Below are positions 33,460 to 41,599 of a stretch of DNA of 64,000 bases, in pieces. Origin of the DNA: Pedobacter glucosidilyticus (lineage in GTDB: Bacteria > Bacteroidota > Bacteroidia > Sphingobacteriales > Sphingobacteriaceae); contig NZ_DLHN01000009.1 in assembly GCF_002483235.1 (NCBI RefSeq), positions 62,001 to 126,000 of the forward strand. Direction: 5' to 3'. Both the position numbers and the translations under genes were made by a program. Within the stretch, counting starts at the first letter, position 1; each line of letters opens with the position of its first letter. The notes under the pieces were generated by a model. It was not told the origin of the DNA, did not search any database, and was given only the letters and a program-made list of their open reading frames with translations.

Positions 33460-35322
33460 ATGGAAAAATCTTTTCTATTTCAGGCAATTGTATATCTAGC
33501 CTCGGCAGTTATTGGTGTTAACATTGCAAAAAGGCTAGGTTTAGGGACTGTTTTAGGCTATCTGTTAGCTGGAGTTGTAATTGGTCCTTTTGTGTTGGGT
33601 TTTGTTGGCGAGGAAGGCAAAGACATCATGCATGTATCAGAATTTGGTGTGGTTATGATGCTTTTTGTTATCGGTTTAGAGCTTGAACCTAACTTACTAT
33701 GGCGTATGCGAAGATTGGTAATTGGTTTGGGTGGTATGCAGGTGTTTTGTACCACTATTGCCATTAGTTTTGCAGCATATTTTTTGGGGCAAAGCTGGCA
33801 AGCGGCTTTAGCTATCGGGGCAACACTTTCTTTATCATCAACAGCTATAGTTATGCAAACGCTTAGCGAGAAAGGTTTGCTTAAAACTTCGGCAGGTAAT
33901 TCGTCATTTGCAGTATTGTTATCTCAGGATATAGCCGTTATTCCTTTATTAGCTATTTTCCCAATATTAGCTACAGAAGTTATTCATCAAGAAAGTACAA
34001 GCTTAATCAGTAGTTTTTCTGGCTGGCAACAAACTTTGATTGTATTAGGTGCTATTGCCATCATTATTGTGGCAGGTAGGTATATTGTAAGTCCTGTTTT
34101 TAGGTGGGTTGCCAAAACCCGCCAAAGAGAATTATTTATGGCTACAGCACTTTTATTGGTGTTTTTAATTGCAGAATTAATGATTGTAGTAGGTTTAAGC
34201 CCTGCTTTAGGTACTTTTTTAGCTGGTGTGGTATTAGCAAATAGCGAGTTTAAGCATGAATTAGAGAGTGATATTGATCCTTTTAAAGGCTTATTGCTAG
34301 GCTTGTTTTTCATTTCTGTGGGGTCTACCATAGATTTTGGTTTGGTAAGAGATAATTTTCTAATTGTAATTGCTCTAGTATTAGGTTTGATGTTCCTAAA
34401 AGGTGTTATTTTATATGTTTTAGGAAAATCTTTTGGGTTAAAAGGCGATCAGAATATGTTGTTTGCCGTTTCATTAGCACAAATGGGCGAGTTTGCTTTT
34501 GTACTTTTCTCTTTTGCAGGCCAGTATGCACTTATAAATGCAGAGGATATAGATTTATTAATTGCCATTGTAGCTTTAAGTATGGCATTAACACCTTTAT
34601 TTTTTGTTGCAAATGAAAGGTTAATCTTACCTAGATATTTTACCAAAGAAAAATCTAGCAGAACAGCCGATGAAATTCATGATAAAAACCCTGTAATTAT
34701 TGCTGGTTTTGGTAGGTATGGTAATATTGTTGGACGTTTTTTAAGAGCAAACGGAGTATCTGCAACGGTATTAGATAACGATTCTGATAGGGTAGAATTA
34801 TTAAGAAGATTTGGTTATAAGGTTTATTATGGCGATGCTTCGAGGTTTGATTTAATGAAGGCTGCCGGTGCTGAAACTGCTAAAATTATCATCATTGCGA
34901 TGGATACACCACAACAATGTTTAGAAATGGTAGCTATGGTGAAAAAGAATTTTCCGCATCTTAAGATATTGTCCAGAGCCTATGACCGTAATGATTCTTT
35001 TGATTTGATGGAATCTGGTGTTGATTATATTTATCGCGAAACGCTTGATTCTTCTTTACGTTTAGGCGCAGATGCTTTACAAATGATTGGTTTTAGGGCT
35101 TACCAAACACATAGGGCTGCCCGCACTTTTTTGAAGCATGATGAGCGTGTGCTTTCAGATTTAATTAAGCATAGGCATGATAGTAAGTCTTATATCAGCG
35201 TTGCTAAAGAAAAGATAACAGAACTTGAAGAACTGATTTTAAGAGATATTAAAGACGAAGGCATTTTAGAAAGAGATAGCGGCTGGGATAGCGAAAAGCT
35301 AAGGATAGACGCTAAATCTTAA
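33460..35322 (+). CDS. KefB/KefC-type potassium-proton antiporter with RCK domain
   Basis: The 620-residue protein has about twelve membrane helices (residues 1-385) of the cation:proton antiporter-2 family, with the family segments GTVLGYLLAGVVIGP and LSLSSTAIVMQTL. A cytoplasmic RCK/TrkA-N domain begins near residue 407 (PVIIAGFGRYGNIVGRFL, with a Rossmann GxGxxG-like turn, and YYGDASRFDLMKAAGAE). The C-terminal tail is helical and charged. It is co-transcribed with the upstream oxidoreductase, and the stop overlaps the convergent purN stop. Gating by glutathione adducts is known for the family in Proteobacteria; whether it holds in Bacteroidota, which often lack glutathione, is open. Confidence 0.9.
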   Translation: MEKSFLFQAIVYLASAVIGVNIAKRLGLGTVLGYLLAGVVIGPFVLGFVGEEGKDIMHVSEFGVVMMLFVIGLELEPNLLWRMRRLVIGLGGMQVFCTTIAISFAAYFLGQSWQAALAIGATLSLSSTAIVMQTLSEKGLLKTSAGNSSFAVLLSQDIAVIPLLAIFPILATEVIHQESTSLISSFSGWQQTLIVLGAIAIIIVAGRYIVSPVFRWVAKTRQRELFMATALLLVFLIAELMIVVGLSPALGTFLAGVVLANSEFKHELESDIDPFKGLLLGLFFISVGSTIDFGLVRDNFLIVIALVLGLMFLKGVILYVLGKSFGLKGDQNMLFAVSLAQMGEFAFVLFSFAGQYALINAEDIDLLIAIVALSMALTPLFFVANERLILPRYFTKEKSSRTADEIHDKNPVIIAGFGRYGNIVGRFLRANGVSATVLDNDSDRVELLRRFGYKVYYGDASRFDLMKAAGAETAKIIIIAMDTPQQCLEMVAMVKKNFPHLKILSRAYDRNDSFDLMESGVDYIYRETLDSSLRLGADALQMIGFRAYQTHRAARTFLKHDERVLSDLIKHRHDSKSYISVAKEKITELEELILRDIKDEGILERDSGWDSEKLRIDAKS

Positions 35323-35900
35323 ATTGTTTTCATCTTCTTAATAAGACCTTCAATAACTTTAGGAAAGTGTAGATGTTCTAACTGCTGCCCTTTAAATTTT
35401 ATCATTTCTAAATCATCTCCAGCTTCAATCTTAAATCTTGATTGATGGATAACTTCACCATCATCAAAATGTTCGTTTACAAAATGTATAGTGATACCAG
35501 ATTCAAGCTCTTTATTTGCTAAAACAGCAAGATGTACTTTATCTCCATACATGCCTTTGCCACCATATTTTGGCAATAATGAAGGATGTATATTGATGAT
35601 TTTATTTGGAAATGCTTTTAATAAATTTTCTGGAACTAACCATAAAAAACCAGCAAGTACAATTAAATCAATTTGTAGATTTTTGAGTAATTGGACTACA
35701 TCATCGGTATCTCTAAATTCTTTTTTATCAAAAATATGAGACGGAATTTCAAAATTATCAGCTCTTTGTAGAACGTAAGCATCGGGGTTATTGGTTAAAA
35801 CAATAGCAACTTCTGCATCATTACTTTTTTTGAAATACTCCATGATTTTTTGGGCGTTAGAACCCGAACCAGAGGCGAAAATAGCTATGCGTTTCTTCAA
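35319..35900 (-). CDS. purN: Phosphoribosylglycinamide formyltransferase
   Basis: PurN transfers a formyl group from 10-formyl-tetrahydrofolate to GAR, the third step of purine synthesis. The 193-residue protein has the phosphate-binding loop FASGSGSNAQKI (about 8-19). Catalytic Asn103 and His105 lie in NIHPSLLPKYGG, and the conserved aspartate is near 146 in NEHFDDGEVI. The family's G-x-T-x-H pattern appears as GITIHFVNEH. It converges with kefC, with a 4-base overlap of the ends. A promoter close to consensus lies just upstream. Confidence 0.95.
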   Translation of the reverse strand: MKKRIAIFASGSGSNAQKIMEYFKKSNDAEVAIVLTNNPDAYVLQRADNFEIPSHIFDKKEFRDTDDVVQLLKNLQIDLIVLAGFLWLVPENLLKAFPNKIINIHPSLLPKYGGKGMYGDKVHLAVLANKELESGITIHFVNEHFDDGEVIHQSRFKIEAGDDLEMIKFKGQQLEHLHFPKVIEGLIKKMKTI

Positions 35901-35919
35901 AACTTTTTAATTTTTGTAT

Positions 35920-35950
35920 CAAAGATAAAAGTTTGAACGTTTTTTAGAAA
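35920..35950 (-). promoter_or_regulatory. Promoter of purN
   Basis: The minus strand reads TTTC (35950-35947), 19 bases, then TATCTTTG (35927-35920). This is one mismatch from TTTG-N19-TAnnTTTG. Transcription would start about 13 bases before the purN ATG. Confidence 0.55.
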
Positions 35951-35983
35951 TCATTATGAAGAAACTTAAAATTTATAGGTAAA

Positions 35984-36022
35984 CACAAATAAAAAATGTT
36001 TGTTGATTGTAAATTATTTGTG
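35984..36022. promoter_or_regulatory. Inverted repeat upstream of the response-regulator gene
   Basis: CACAAATAA at 35984-35992 is perfectly inverted as TTATTTGTG at 36014-36022, and the pairing extends outward with one mismatch. It lies about 70 bases before the two-component operon and may be an operator, possibly for the regulator itself. Confidence 0.35.
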
Positions 36023-36093
36023 GTTAACAAGTTTTCTAATTTCATTTTAATGTTAATTAGGGAACTTGTCTTTTAAGTGCTAAAAAATTATCA

Positions 36094-36783
36094 ATGAATA
36101 TATTAATTGTTGAAGATGAATTTGATGTTCTTAAAGTGATAAAAAAGGCACTTGAGCAAGAATATTATACGGTTAGTGTCGCTATGGATGGCAATATGGC
36201 TTTAAAAATGTGTCGCGAGCATCATTTTGATTTAGTCTTGCTTGATATTATGTTACCAGAAAAAAATGGTATTGAAGTTTGCAAAAAACTAAGGAGTGAG
36301 GAATATCCTGTACCTATTTTAATGTTGAGTGCCCTAGATTCAACAGAAAACGTGGTTACCGGTTTAGATGTGGGTGCAGATGATTACCTGGCAAAACCTT
36401 TTAAATTGGTAGAGCTTTTGGCTCGTATAAAAGCTTTGCTAAGAAGAAAGAAAGCTGTTTTACCTCAAGAAAATGCTGTTATCAAAATTGCTGATTTAGA
36501 ATTTGACCCGGAAGCCAGAAGTGTTTTTAGAAATGGGGAAGCTATAAATTTAACTGCTACAGAGTATAGGCTTTTAGAATATTTCATCAAAAACAAGAAA
36601 AGGGTATTATCCAGAATAGATATTTTAGAAAATGTTTGGGATGTTACTTATGATTTAGGAACCAATGTAGTAGATGTTTATGTAAATTACCTAAGGAAAA
36701 AAATTGATAAAAACGCCACTCAGAAGCTCATCCACACTAAGGTAGGTATGGGTTATATTTTTAATGATGAGTATGCGTTTTAA
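36094..36783 (+). CDS. OmpR-family two-component response regulator
   Basis: The 229-residue protein has a receiver domain with the phospho-accepting Asp51 (LVLLDIMLPEKNG), acidic residues at 7-9 and the conserved Lys101 (YLAKPF). A winged-helix DNA-binding domain follows at about 130-225 (LTATEYRLLEYFIKNKKRVLSRIDILENVWD, VDVYVNYLRKKID, VGMGYIF). It overlaps the downstream histidine kinase by 20 bases, so the two are coupled and form a pair. The input signal and regulon cannot be inferred. An inverted repeat about 70 bases upstream could be a self-binding site. Confidence 0.93.
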   Translation: MNILIVEDEFDVLKVIKKALEQEYYTVSVAMDGNMALKMCREHHFDLVLLDIMLPEKNGIEVCKKLRSEEYPVPILMLSALDSTENVVTGLDVGADDYLAKPFKLVELLARIKALLRRKKAVLPQENAVIKIADLEFDPEARSVFRNGEAINLTATEYRLLEYFIKNKKRVLSRIDILENVWDVTYDLGTNVVDVYVNYLRKKIDKNATQKLIHTKVGMGYIFNDEYAF

Positions 36784-38134
36784 GCGACAAATAACCCTGG
36801 CTTTTACTGGTTTAACAGCATTAATTTTTCTGATGATTGGTTTGATGATGTATTTCTTAACAGAGAAATATACACGTCAAGAATATTTTACTCGATTAAA
36901 ACTACGCTCAGAAGTAGCTGCAAAATCAAGGTTTGGAGCAAGTAAATTAAGCAATACCATTTATCGGGAAGTAAGAAAACAGCATTTACAGGTTTTACCA
37001 GATGAGAAGGAATACATTATTAAAGTAGAAGGTGGAAAGCCTATTCTTCATGCTAAAGAAAATCTTCCATCCGTACTGATTAGGAAAGTTATACAAAGTA
37101 ATTACGCCGAGTATACACAGTATGGAACTTATTTTGTAGCTACCCTTTATAAAAATAGCCCAGAAGAAACTTATATAGTAGCCATAAGTGCTACAGACCC
37201 AGTTGGTAAACAAGATTTGCAAAGACTAAAATTTATTTTATTGTTTTGCTTTTTAGTGATGAGTTTATTGGCCTTTATCATTGGAAATTGGTTTGCAACA
37301 CGTTTTACCAAGCCTCTTTCTAAAATGATAAGGAAAGTGAATAACATTAGTGCCTATAATCTTGACTTACGTTTAGATCCATCAAAAAAAGCAAAAGGAG
37401 AAATGGAAGAGTTAGCTATTACTTTTAACAATATGCTAGATAGGTTAGAAACAGCTTTCCAAATTCAGAATAACTTTGTAAGCAATGCTTCGCATGAATT
37501 AAGAACTCCGTTAACCGCAATTTTAGGTGCAGCAGAATTGGCGCTTATGAATCCGCAAGGAGAGAATAAAGAAGCCTTAGAGCTGATTTATAAACAAGCC
37601 TCAAGGTTAAATGACATCATCAATGGCTTATTAAAATTAGCGCAGTCTGGTTATAATTATAAAAAGCAGTTAAACGATGTTATTAGGTTAGATGAATTAT
37701 TGCTATCTATTATTGATGATTTAAATGTTACCAACCCTGATAACCGCGTACAACTTGATTTTTCTGAACTGCCAGAACAAGCTTCTGATTTAGCGCTTTT
37801 TGGTACAGAGCCTTTGCTAAGATTGGCTATCAATAACATCATCCAGAATGCTTGTAAATATTCTGATAATAAGCCTGTTTTAGTTAAATTATCCACTTTA
37901 AAAGATAAGATTTGTGTACGTGTATCAGACCAAGGTATTGGTATTCCGCAAAAAGATTTAGAACATATTTTCGAGCTTTTCTTCAGAGCGTCTAATCATG
38001 GTGATAGAATGGGCTTTGGCTTAGGGCTGCCACTTTCTTATCGAATTTTTAAAGTGCACCAAGCTATTTTAGACATACAATCTGTAGAAAGTAAAGGAAC
38101 AGATGTGTATGTATACTTCCATAAAAAGTCTTAA
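36764..38134 (+). CDS. Two-component sensor histidine kinase
   Basis: The 456-residue kinase has two membrane helices (about 10-32 and 157-179) flanking a ~120-residue periplasmic sensor with no recognisable fold. A HAMP linker (about 178-232) is followed by a HisKA dimerisation domain with the phosphorylated His244 (NASHELRTPLTAILG). The ATP-binding domain has N-box NIIQNACKYSDN, G1 VSDQGIGIP and G2 MGFGLGLPLS. Three in-frame ATG codons (36764, 36767, 36773) compete as start, all inside the response-regulator gene. The layout is like metal- or envelope-stress sensors, but the ligand is unknown. Confidence 0.92.
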   Translation: MMSMRFKRQITLAFTGLTALIFLMIGLMMYFLTEKYTRQEYFTRLKLRSEVAAKSRFGASKLSNTIYREVRKQHLQVLPDEKEYIIKVEGGKPILHAKENLPSVLIRKVIQSNYAEYTQYGTYFVATLYKNSPEETYIVAISATDPVGKQDLQRLKFILLFCFLVMSLLAFIIGNWFATRFTKPLSKMIRKVNNISAYNLDLRLDPSKKAKGEMEELAITFNNMLDRLETAFQIQNNFVSNASHELRTPLTAILGAAELALMNPQGENKEALELIYKQASRLNDIINGLLKLAQSGYNYKKQLNDVIRLDELLLSIIDDLNVTNPDNRVQLDFSELPEQASDLALFGTEPLLRLAINNIIQNACKYSDNKPVLVKLSTLKDKICVRVSDQGIGIPQKDLEHIFELFFRASNHGDRMGFGLGLPLSYRIFKVHQAILDIQSVESKGTDVYVYFHKKS

Positions 38135-38343
38135 GCTAAGCAGTGTTTAGGAGGTTTGTCTTCCTCAGATTAAAATCTTCTAATATTAAAAATGGCTTTG
38201 AAACTTGCTTTTTAGCTTGTTTAAACCATTTCTATTTATAAAACCGCTTTAAAATTTAATGAGTTTCTAATTTGTTTAATCATTTTATAATTCCTGTTTA
38301 AATCTGTTTTAAGTGTTGTAACAGATATTTATAAAAAAGGATA

Positions 38344-39180
38344 ATGATTATGAAAGCAATCAAGAATATTTTAGTTCCAACCAATTTAACCGTAGGCTCA
38401 TTAAGTGTGGTGCAATATGCTTTACACCAATTCAAAGGTTATGCCTTTAATATTACATTACTGCATGTTTTACCTTTACCAGATTCTATTTCAGATTTAT
38501 TGATGTTATCAAGAAAAACTGATGAAAATGAACATATTCCATCAGAATTTCATGAGGCTGTACAAAGGCTTACTTTATTATTTCCACTTCGTATATCAAG
38601 CATCAAAATAGAGCATCAATATGGGTTATCTACTTCTATTTTAGCACAAATCATCAGTAACAAAGAAATAGATTTGATTTTACATTGTAAAACAGCTTTT
38701 AAAAGTGCCGCCAATAGTGATGAGCAAAAACTATTAAAATTATTAGACGAGAGTGCTTATCCAGTAGTGTATGTTCCGGAAGTTCCACTAGCCGATACGC
38801 CTAAAACCATCAGTTTTATTTTAGAAGAGAATGTTAACTGTGTAGCCATTCTAAAAAATATGCTTGACCAATTGTTGGTACAAGCCCAAACAGAAATAAG
38901 ATTGATAGCCGCTATGCCTATAACTAAGGTTGCAACCTTAATAGCTCAGTTTAAAAACGAAGTAGATAAAGGGAAGCTTTTTGGTACTTATAAGTTTTCT
39001 ATACACATGTTGCAGGGAGAAAATTATGAAGAGTCGGTAATGCAGTTTACAGAAGATTTTGAAGTTGATATGATTTTTCTTTTAAAAAAGAAGACATTTT
39101 TAAACAGATATTTTATCAACCAACATATCCTAAACCAAACACTTAAACAAGCAAGAATTCCATTATTTACGTTAGCTTAA
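38344..39180 (+). CDS. Universal stress protein family, tandem UspA-like domains
   Basis: The 278-residue protein consists of an N-terminal UspA domain (about 1-142: IKNILVPTNLTVGSLSVVQYAL, ITLLHVLPLP, DLILHCKTAFKS, YPVVYVPEVPL) and a second, more degenerate one to the C-terminus (EVDMIFLLKKKTFLNRYF). The ATP-binding GxxGxxG(S/T) loop is not evident in either half, so nucleotide binding is doubtful. The start may be the second ATG at 38350. The bestrophin gene follows 15 bases downstream with a strong ribosome-binding site, so the two are probably co-transcribed. Confidence 0.82.
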   Translation: MIMKAIKNILVPTNLTVGSLSVVQYALHQFKGYAFNITLLHVLPLPDSISDLLMLSRKTDENEHIPSEFHEAVQRLTLLFPLRISSIKIEHQYGLSTSILAQIISNKEIDLILHCKTAFKSAANSDEQKLLKLLDESAYPVVYVPEVPLADTPKTISFILEENVNCVAILKNMLDQLLVQAQTEIRLIAAMPITKVATLIAQFKNEVDKGKLFGTYKFSIHMLQGENYEESVMQFTEDFEVDMIFLLKKKTFLNRYFINQHILNQTLKQARIPLFTLA

Positions 39181-39195
39181 AAAAAGGAGGTTATT

Positions 39196-40107
39196 ATGTT
39201 GTTAAAAAGTAAAGTGCCCATTACTTATATATTCGGAAAAATTAAATTTGAGATTTTATTTGTTGCTTTTTATGCTTGTATCATTAGTATTTTAAGTAGT
39301 AATTACCATATTCAGAAATTTTCTTTACCTATAGCCGTACCTATGATTGTTGGGACAGTAATTTCTTTATTATTGGGTTTTAGGTCTAACCAAGCTTATG
39401 ACCGTTGGTGGGAAGCTCGTATTATTTGGGGAGCTATCGTTAATGACTCAAGAACACTTGCCAGACAATTACTTTCTTTTTTTAAGGATCCGGATTATTC
39501 TGTAGAAATTAATCTTTTTCAAGAACGTTGGATAAAAAGACAAATGGCATGGTGTTATTGTTTAGGCCAAAGTTTAAGAGATAAGGACCCCGACGCAGGT
39601 TTACACAAATATTTAAGTAAACGAGATATGGTTTTTATCAATCATCATGACCATAAACCAAATGCTATTTTACAACTACACGCTAGAGATTTAAAATATG
39701 CACTAGAACGGGGATGGATAAATAGCTATCAGCAAGTGGAAATAGATAACACCTTAACTAAATTATGCGATGCCATGGGAAAATGCGAACGTATCAAAAA
39801 AACTGTTTTTCCTACCACTTATGGGATGTATATCCATTTTTCTATTTATTTTTTTGTACTGCAGTTACCATTTTCATTGATGGATTTTTTTGGGATTTAC
39901 CAAATACCTGTAACTATTGCACTAGCTGCTACTTTCTTTTTGATAGAAAAAATGGCTGTTCATTTACAAGATCCATTTGAGAATAAGCCTACGGACACGC
40001 CTGTAACAAGTATTTCTAAAACCATAGAACGTAATTTATGGCAAATGTTGAGCGAGCGGGAGATACCCACTTATAAAACAGAATCTAAAGATTTTTATAT
40101 TTTGTAG
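39196..40107 (+). CDS. Bestrophin-family (RFP-TM) anion channel protein
   Basis: The 303-residue protein belongs to the bacterial bestrophin/UPF0187 family of pentameric ion channels. It has N-terminal membrane helices (about 20-70), the family signature RSNQAYDRWWEARIIWGAIVNDSRTLARQ (about residues 67-95), and a second helix pair at about 213-258 (HFSIYFFVLQLPFSLMDFFGIY). The C-terminal DPFENKPTDTPVTSISKTIERNL matches the calcium-clasp region of eukaryotic relatives. An unusually clear Shine-Dalgarno sequence (AAAGGAGG at 39183-39190, 5 bases before ATG) precedes it, which is rare in this phylum. An intrinsic terminator follows. Confidence 0.92.
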   Translation: MLLKSKVPITYIFGKIKFEILFVAFYACIISILSSNYHIQKFSLPIAVPMIVGTVISLLLGFRSNQAYDRWWEARIIWGAIVNDSRTLARQLLSFFKDPDYSVEINLFQERWIKRQMAWCYCLGQSLRDKDPDAGLHKYLSKRDMVFINHHDHKPNAILQLHARDLKYALERGWINSYQQVEIDNTLTKLCDAMGKCERIKKTVFPTTYGMYIHFSIYFFVLQLPFSLMDFFGIYQIPVTIALAATFFLIEKMAVHLQDPFENKPTDTPVTSISKTIERNLWQMLSEREIPTYKTESKDFYIL

Positions 40108-40146
40108 TCTTATCGAAATTAAAATAATACTTCTTTTTTTATTTGT

Positions 40147-40175
40147 AAGCTATCTCGAAAGGGGTAGCTTTTTGT
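40147..40175 (+). terminator. Intrinsic terminator after the bestrophin gene
   Basis: A 10-bp stem at 40147-40156 and 40161-40170, including G-T pairs, is closed by a GAAA tetraloop and followed by T-rich sequence on the plus strand. It lies 40 bases after the stop. Confidence 0.8.
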
Positions 40176-40290
40176 TTTTTTTAGTTTTATGGATATGTAA
40201 GATAGGGTATAGGTTTTGGGGATGATTTTTAGATTTCAAGAAATTCGATAAAATCGAAAGCCGATGATTGTATCGTTATTTAACAAGCAC

Positions 40291-40380
40291 TGCCCTTGCA
40301 ACCTAAACCCGGTTGAAGCGGCATCCCCGGAACGACCATCGGGAGTGGAGGGATATAGTGGAAAACGGGACTAGCGGTAC
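40291..40380. ncRNA. Structured intergenic element, candidate ncRNA or REP family
   Basis: The stretch is much more GC-rich than its surroundings and shows nested pairing. CTA..CCCG at 40303-40311 pairs with CGGG..TAG at 40366-40374, and ATCCC at 40323-40327 pairs with GGGAT at 40350-40354. A small CCG/CGG stem is inside. The words TAAACCCGGTTGAAGCGGCA and GCGGGACTAG-like resemble an element I recall between genes across Bacteroidota. It lies between convergent genes, so either strand could be the functional one. Confidence 0.5.
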
Positions 40381-40404
40381 AAAATAATAACGCAACTGCT
40401 TTTC

Positions 40405-40433
40405 AAAAAAAACAGCCCCAATTTTTGGAGCTG
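40405..40433 (-). terminator. Intrinsic terminator ending the ilv-leu supercluster
   Basis: On the minus strand CAGCTCCAA (40433-40425) pairs with TTGGGGCTG (40421-40413) over a 3-base loop, followed by eight T. It starts 16 bases after the leuB stop and is the first strong minus-strand terminator seen after the attenuator upstream of ilvE. Confidence 0.88.
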
Positions 40434-40448
40434 CTTTCTGTAGATTTT

Positions 40449-41507
40449 TTAAACGTTTTTAGCTAACCAATCGCCAACTTCGCTGGTTTTGTAAGCTTTG
40501 TTGCTTCCGGCTAAATCTTCTGTAACGATGCCTTCTGCTAAAGATTTATTAACAACATCTCTGATAGCGGCTGCTTCTGCATGTAAACCAAAAGCGTCTT
40601 CAAACATCATAGCGGCAGATAAAACTGTTGCCAATGGGTTTGCAATGTCTTTTCCTGCTGCTTGTGGGTAAGAACCGTGGATAGGCTCGTACAATGAAGT
40701 ATGTAAGCCTTTAGATGCCGATGGCATTAAACCCATAGAACCTGAAATTACAGAGGCCTCATCAGTTAAAATATCACCAAAAAGGTTTTCGGTAATTAAA
40801 ACATCGTAAGAGTTTGGCCACTGTACTAAGCGCATAGCTACGGCATCAACAAACTCGTAACTAACGGTTACTTCTGGATAATCTTTTTCCATATCCTGTA
40901 CGGTTTCTCTCCATAAGCGAGAGCTTTCTAGAACGTTTGCTTTATCTACACAGCATAATTTTTTGCTACGTGTCATGGCTATTTCAAAGCCTAATTTTGC
41001 TAAACGCTGAATTTCTGCTCTAGTGTATGTACAAGTATCAAAAGCGGTATTGCCATTGTCTTTTCTGCCTCTTTCTCCAAAGTAAATTCCGCCAGTTAAC
41101 TCGCGTAAGATGATTAAATCTGTACCTTCTATACGTTCTCTTTTTAACGGAGAGTTATCTATTAAAGAAGGGAAAGTAAAAGTAGGACGAACGTTTGCAA
41201 ATAAGCCTAATTTCTGACGCATTTTTAATAAACCTTGCTCAGGGCGAACGGTAGCTTTAGGATCATTATCGTATTTTGGATGACCAATAGCACCAAATAA
41301 AACAGCATCAGCAGCCATACAAACTTCGTGTGTACTATCTGGATAAGGCTCTCCACAATCATCAATAGCGCAAGCACCTGTTAAAGCAGATGTCCAATTG
41401 ATTTCGTGGTTAAACTTGGTAGCAACAGCATTTACTACTTTAACAGCCTGGTCTACAACCTCAGGCCCAATTCCGTCTCCCGCTAAAAGGGCGATATTTA
41501 ATTTCAT
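40449..41507 (-). CDS. leuB: 3-isopropylmalate dehydrogenase
   Basis: LeuB oxidises and decarboxylates 3-isopropylmalate to 2-oxoisocaproate with NAD. With a citramalate pathway present it would also be expected to convert 3-methylmalate to 2-oxobutyrate. The 352-residue protein shows IALLAGDGIGPEVV at the N-terminus and the substrate arginine region GLLKMRQKLGLFANVRPTF. It also shows LTGGIYFGERG, KANVLESSRLWR, the metal-binding ENLFGDILTDEAS and the NAD-binding EPIHGSYPQAAGKDIANPLAT. It is the last gene of the supercluster, 92 bases after cimA, and is followed by a strong terminator. Confidence 0.96.
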   Translation of the reverse strand: MKLNIALLAGDGIGPEVVDQAVKVVNAVATKFNHEINWTSALTGACAIDDCGEPYPDSTHEVCMAADAVLFGAIGHPKYDNDPKATVRPEQGLLKMRQKLGLFANVRPTFTFPSLIDNSPLKRERIEGTDLIILRELTGGIYFGERGRKDNGNTAFDTCTYTRAEIQRLAKLGFEIAMTRSKKLCCVDKANVLESSRLWRETVQDMEKDYPEVTVSYEFVDAVAMRLVQWPNSYDVLITENLFGDILTDEASVISGSMGLMPSASKGLHTSLYEPIHGSYPQAAGKDIANPLATVLSAAMMFEDAFGLHAEAAAIRDVVNKSLAEGIVTEDLAGSNKAYKTSEVGDWLAKNV

Positions 41508-41527
41508 ATTTTGAGTAATTAGTATTG

Positions 41528-41550
41528 AGTATAAAGTATAAAGTATAAAG
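41528..41550. repeat. Seven-base microsatellite between cimA and leuB
   Basis: AGTATAA is repeated three times in tandem, with a partial fourth copy, in the 92-base gap between cimA and leuB. Copy number could change by slippage and alter the distance between the genes; no effect is known. Confidence 0.6.
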
Positions 41551-41599
41551 ATGCTTACCTTTTACAAAGTCTTTTTACTTAGTACTTTTTTCTTGCTAC

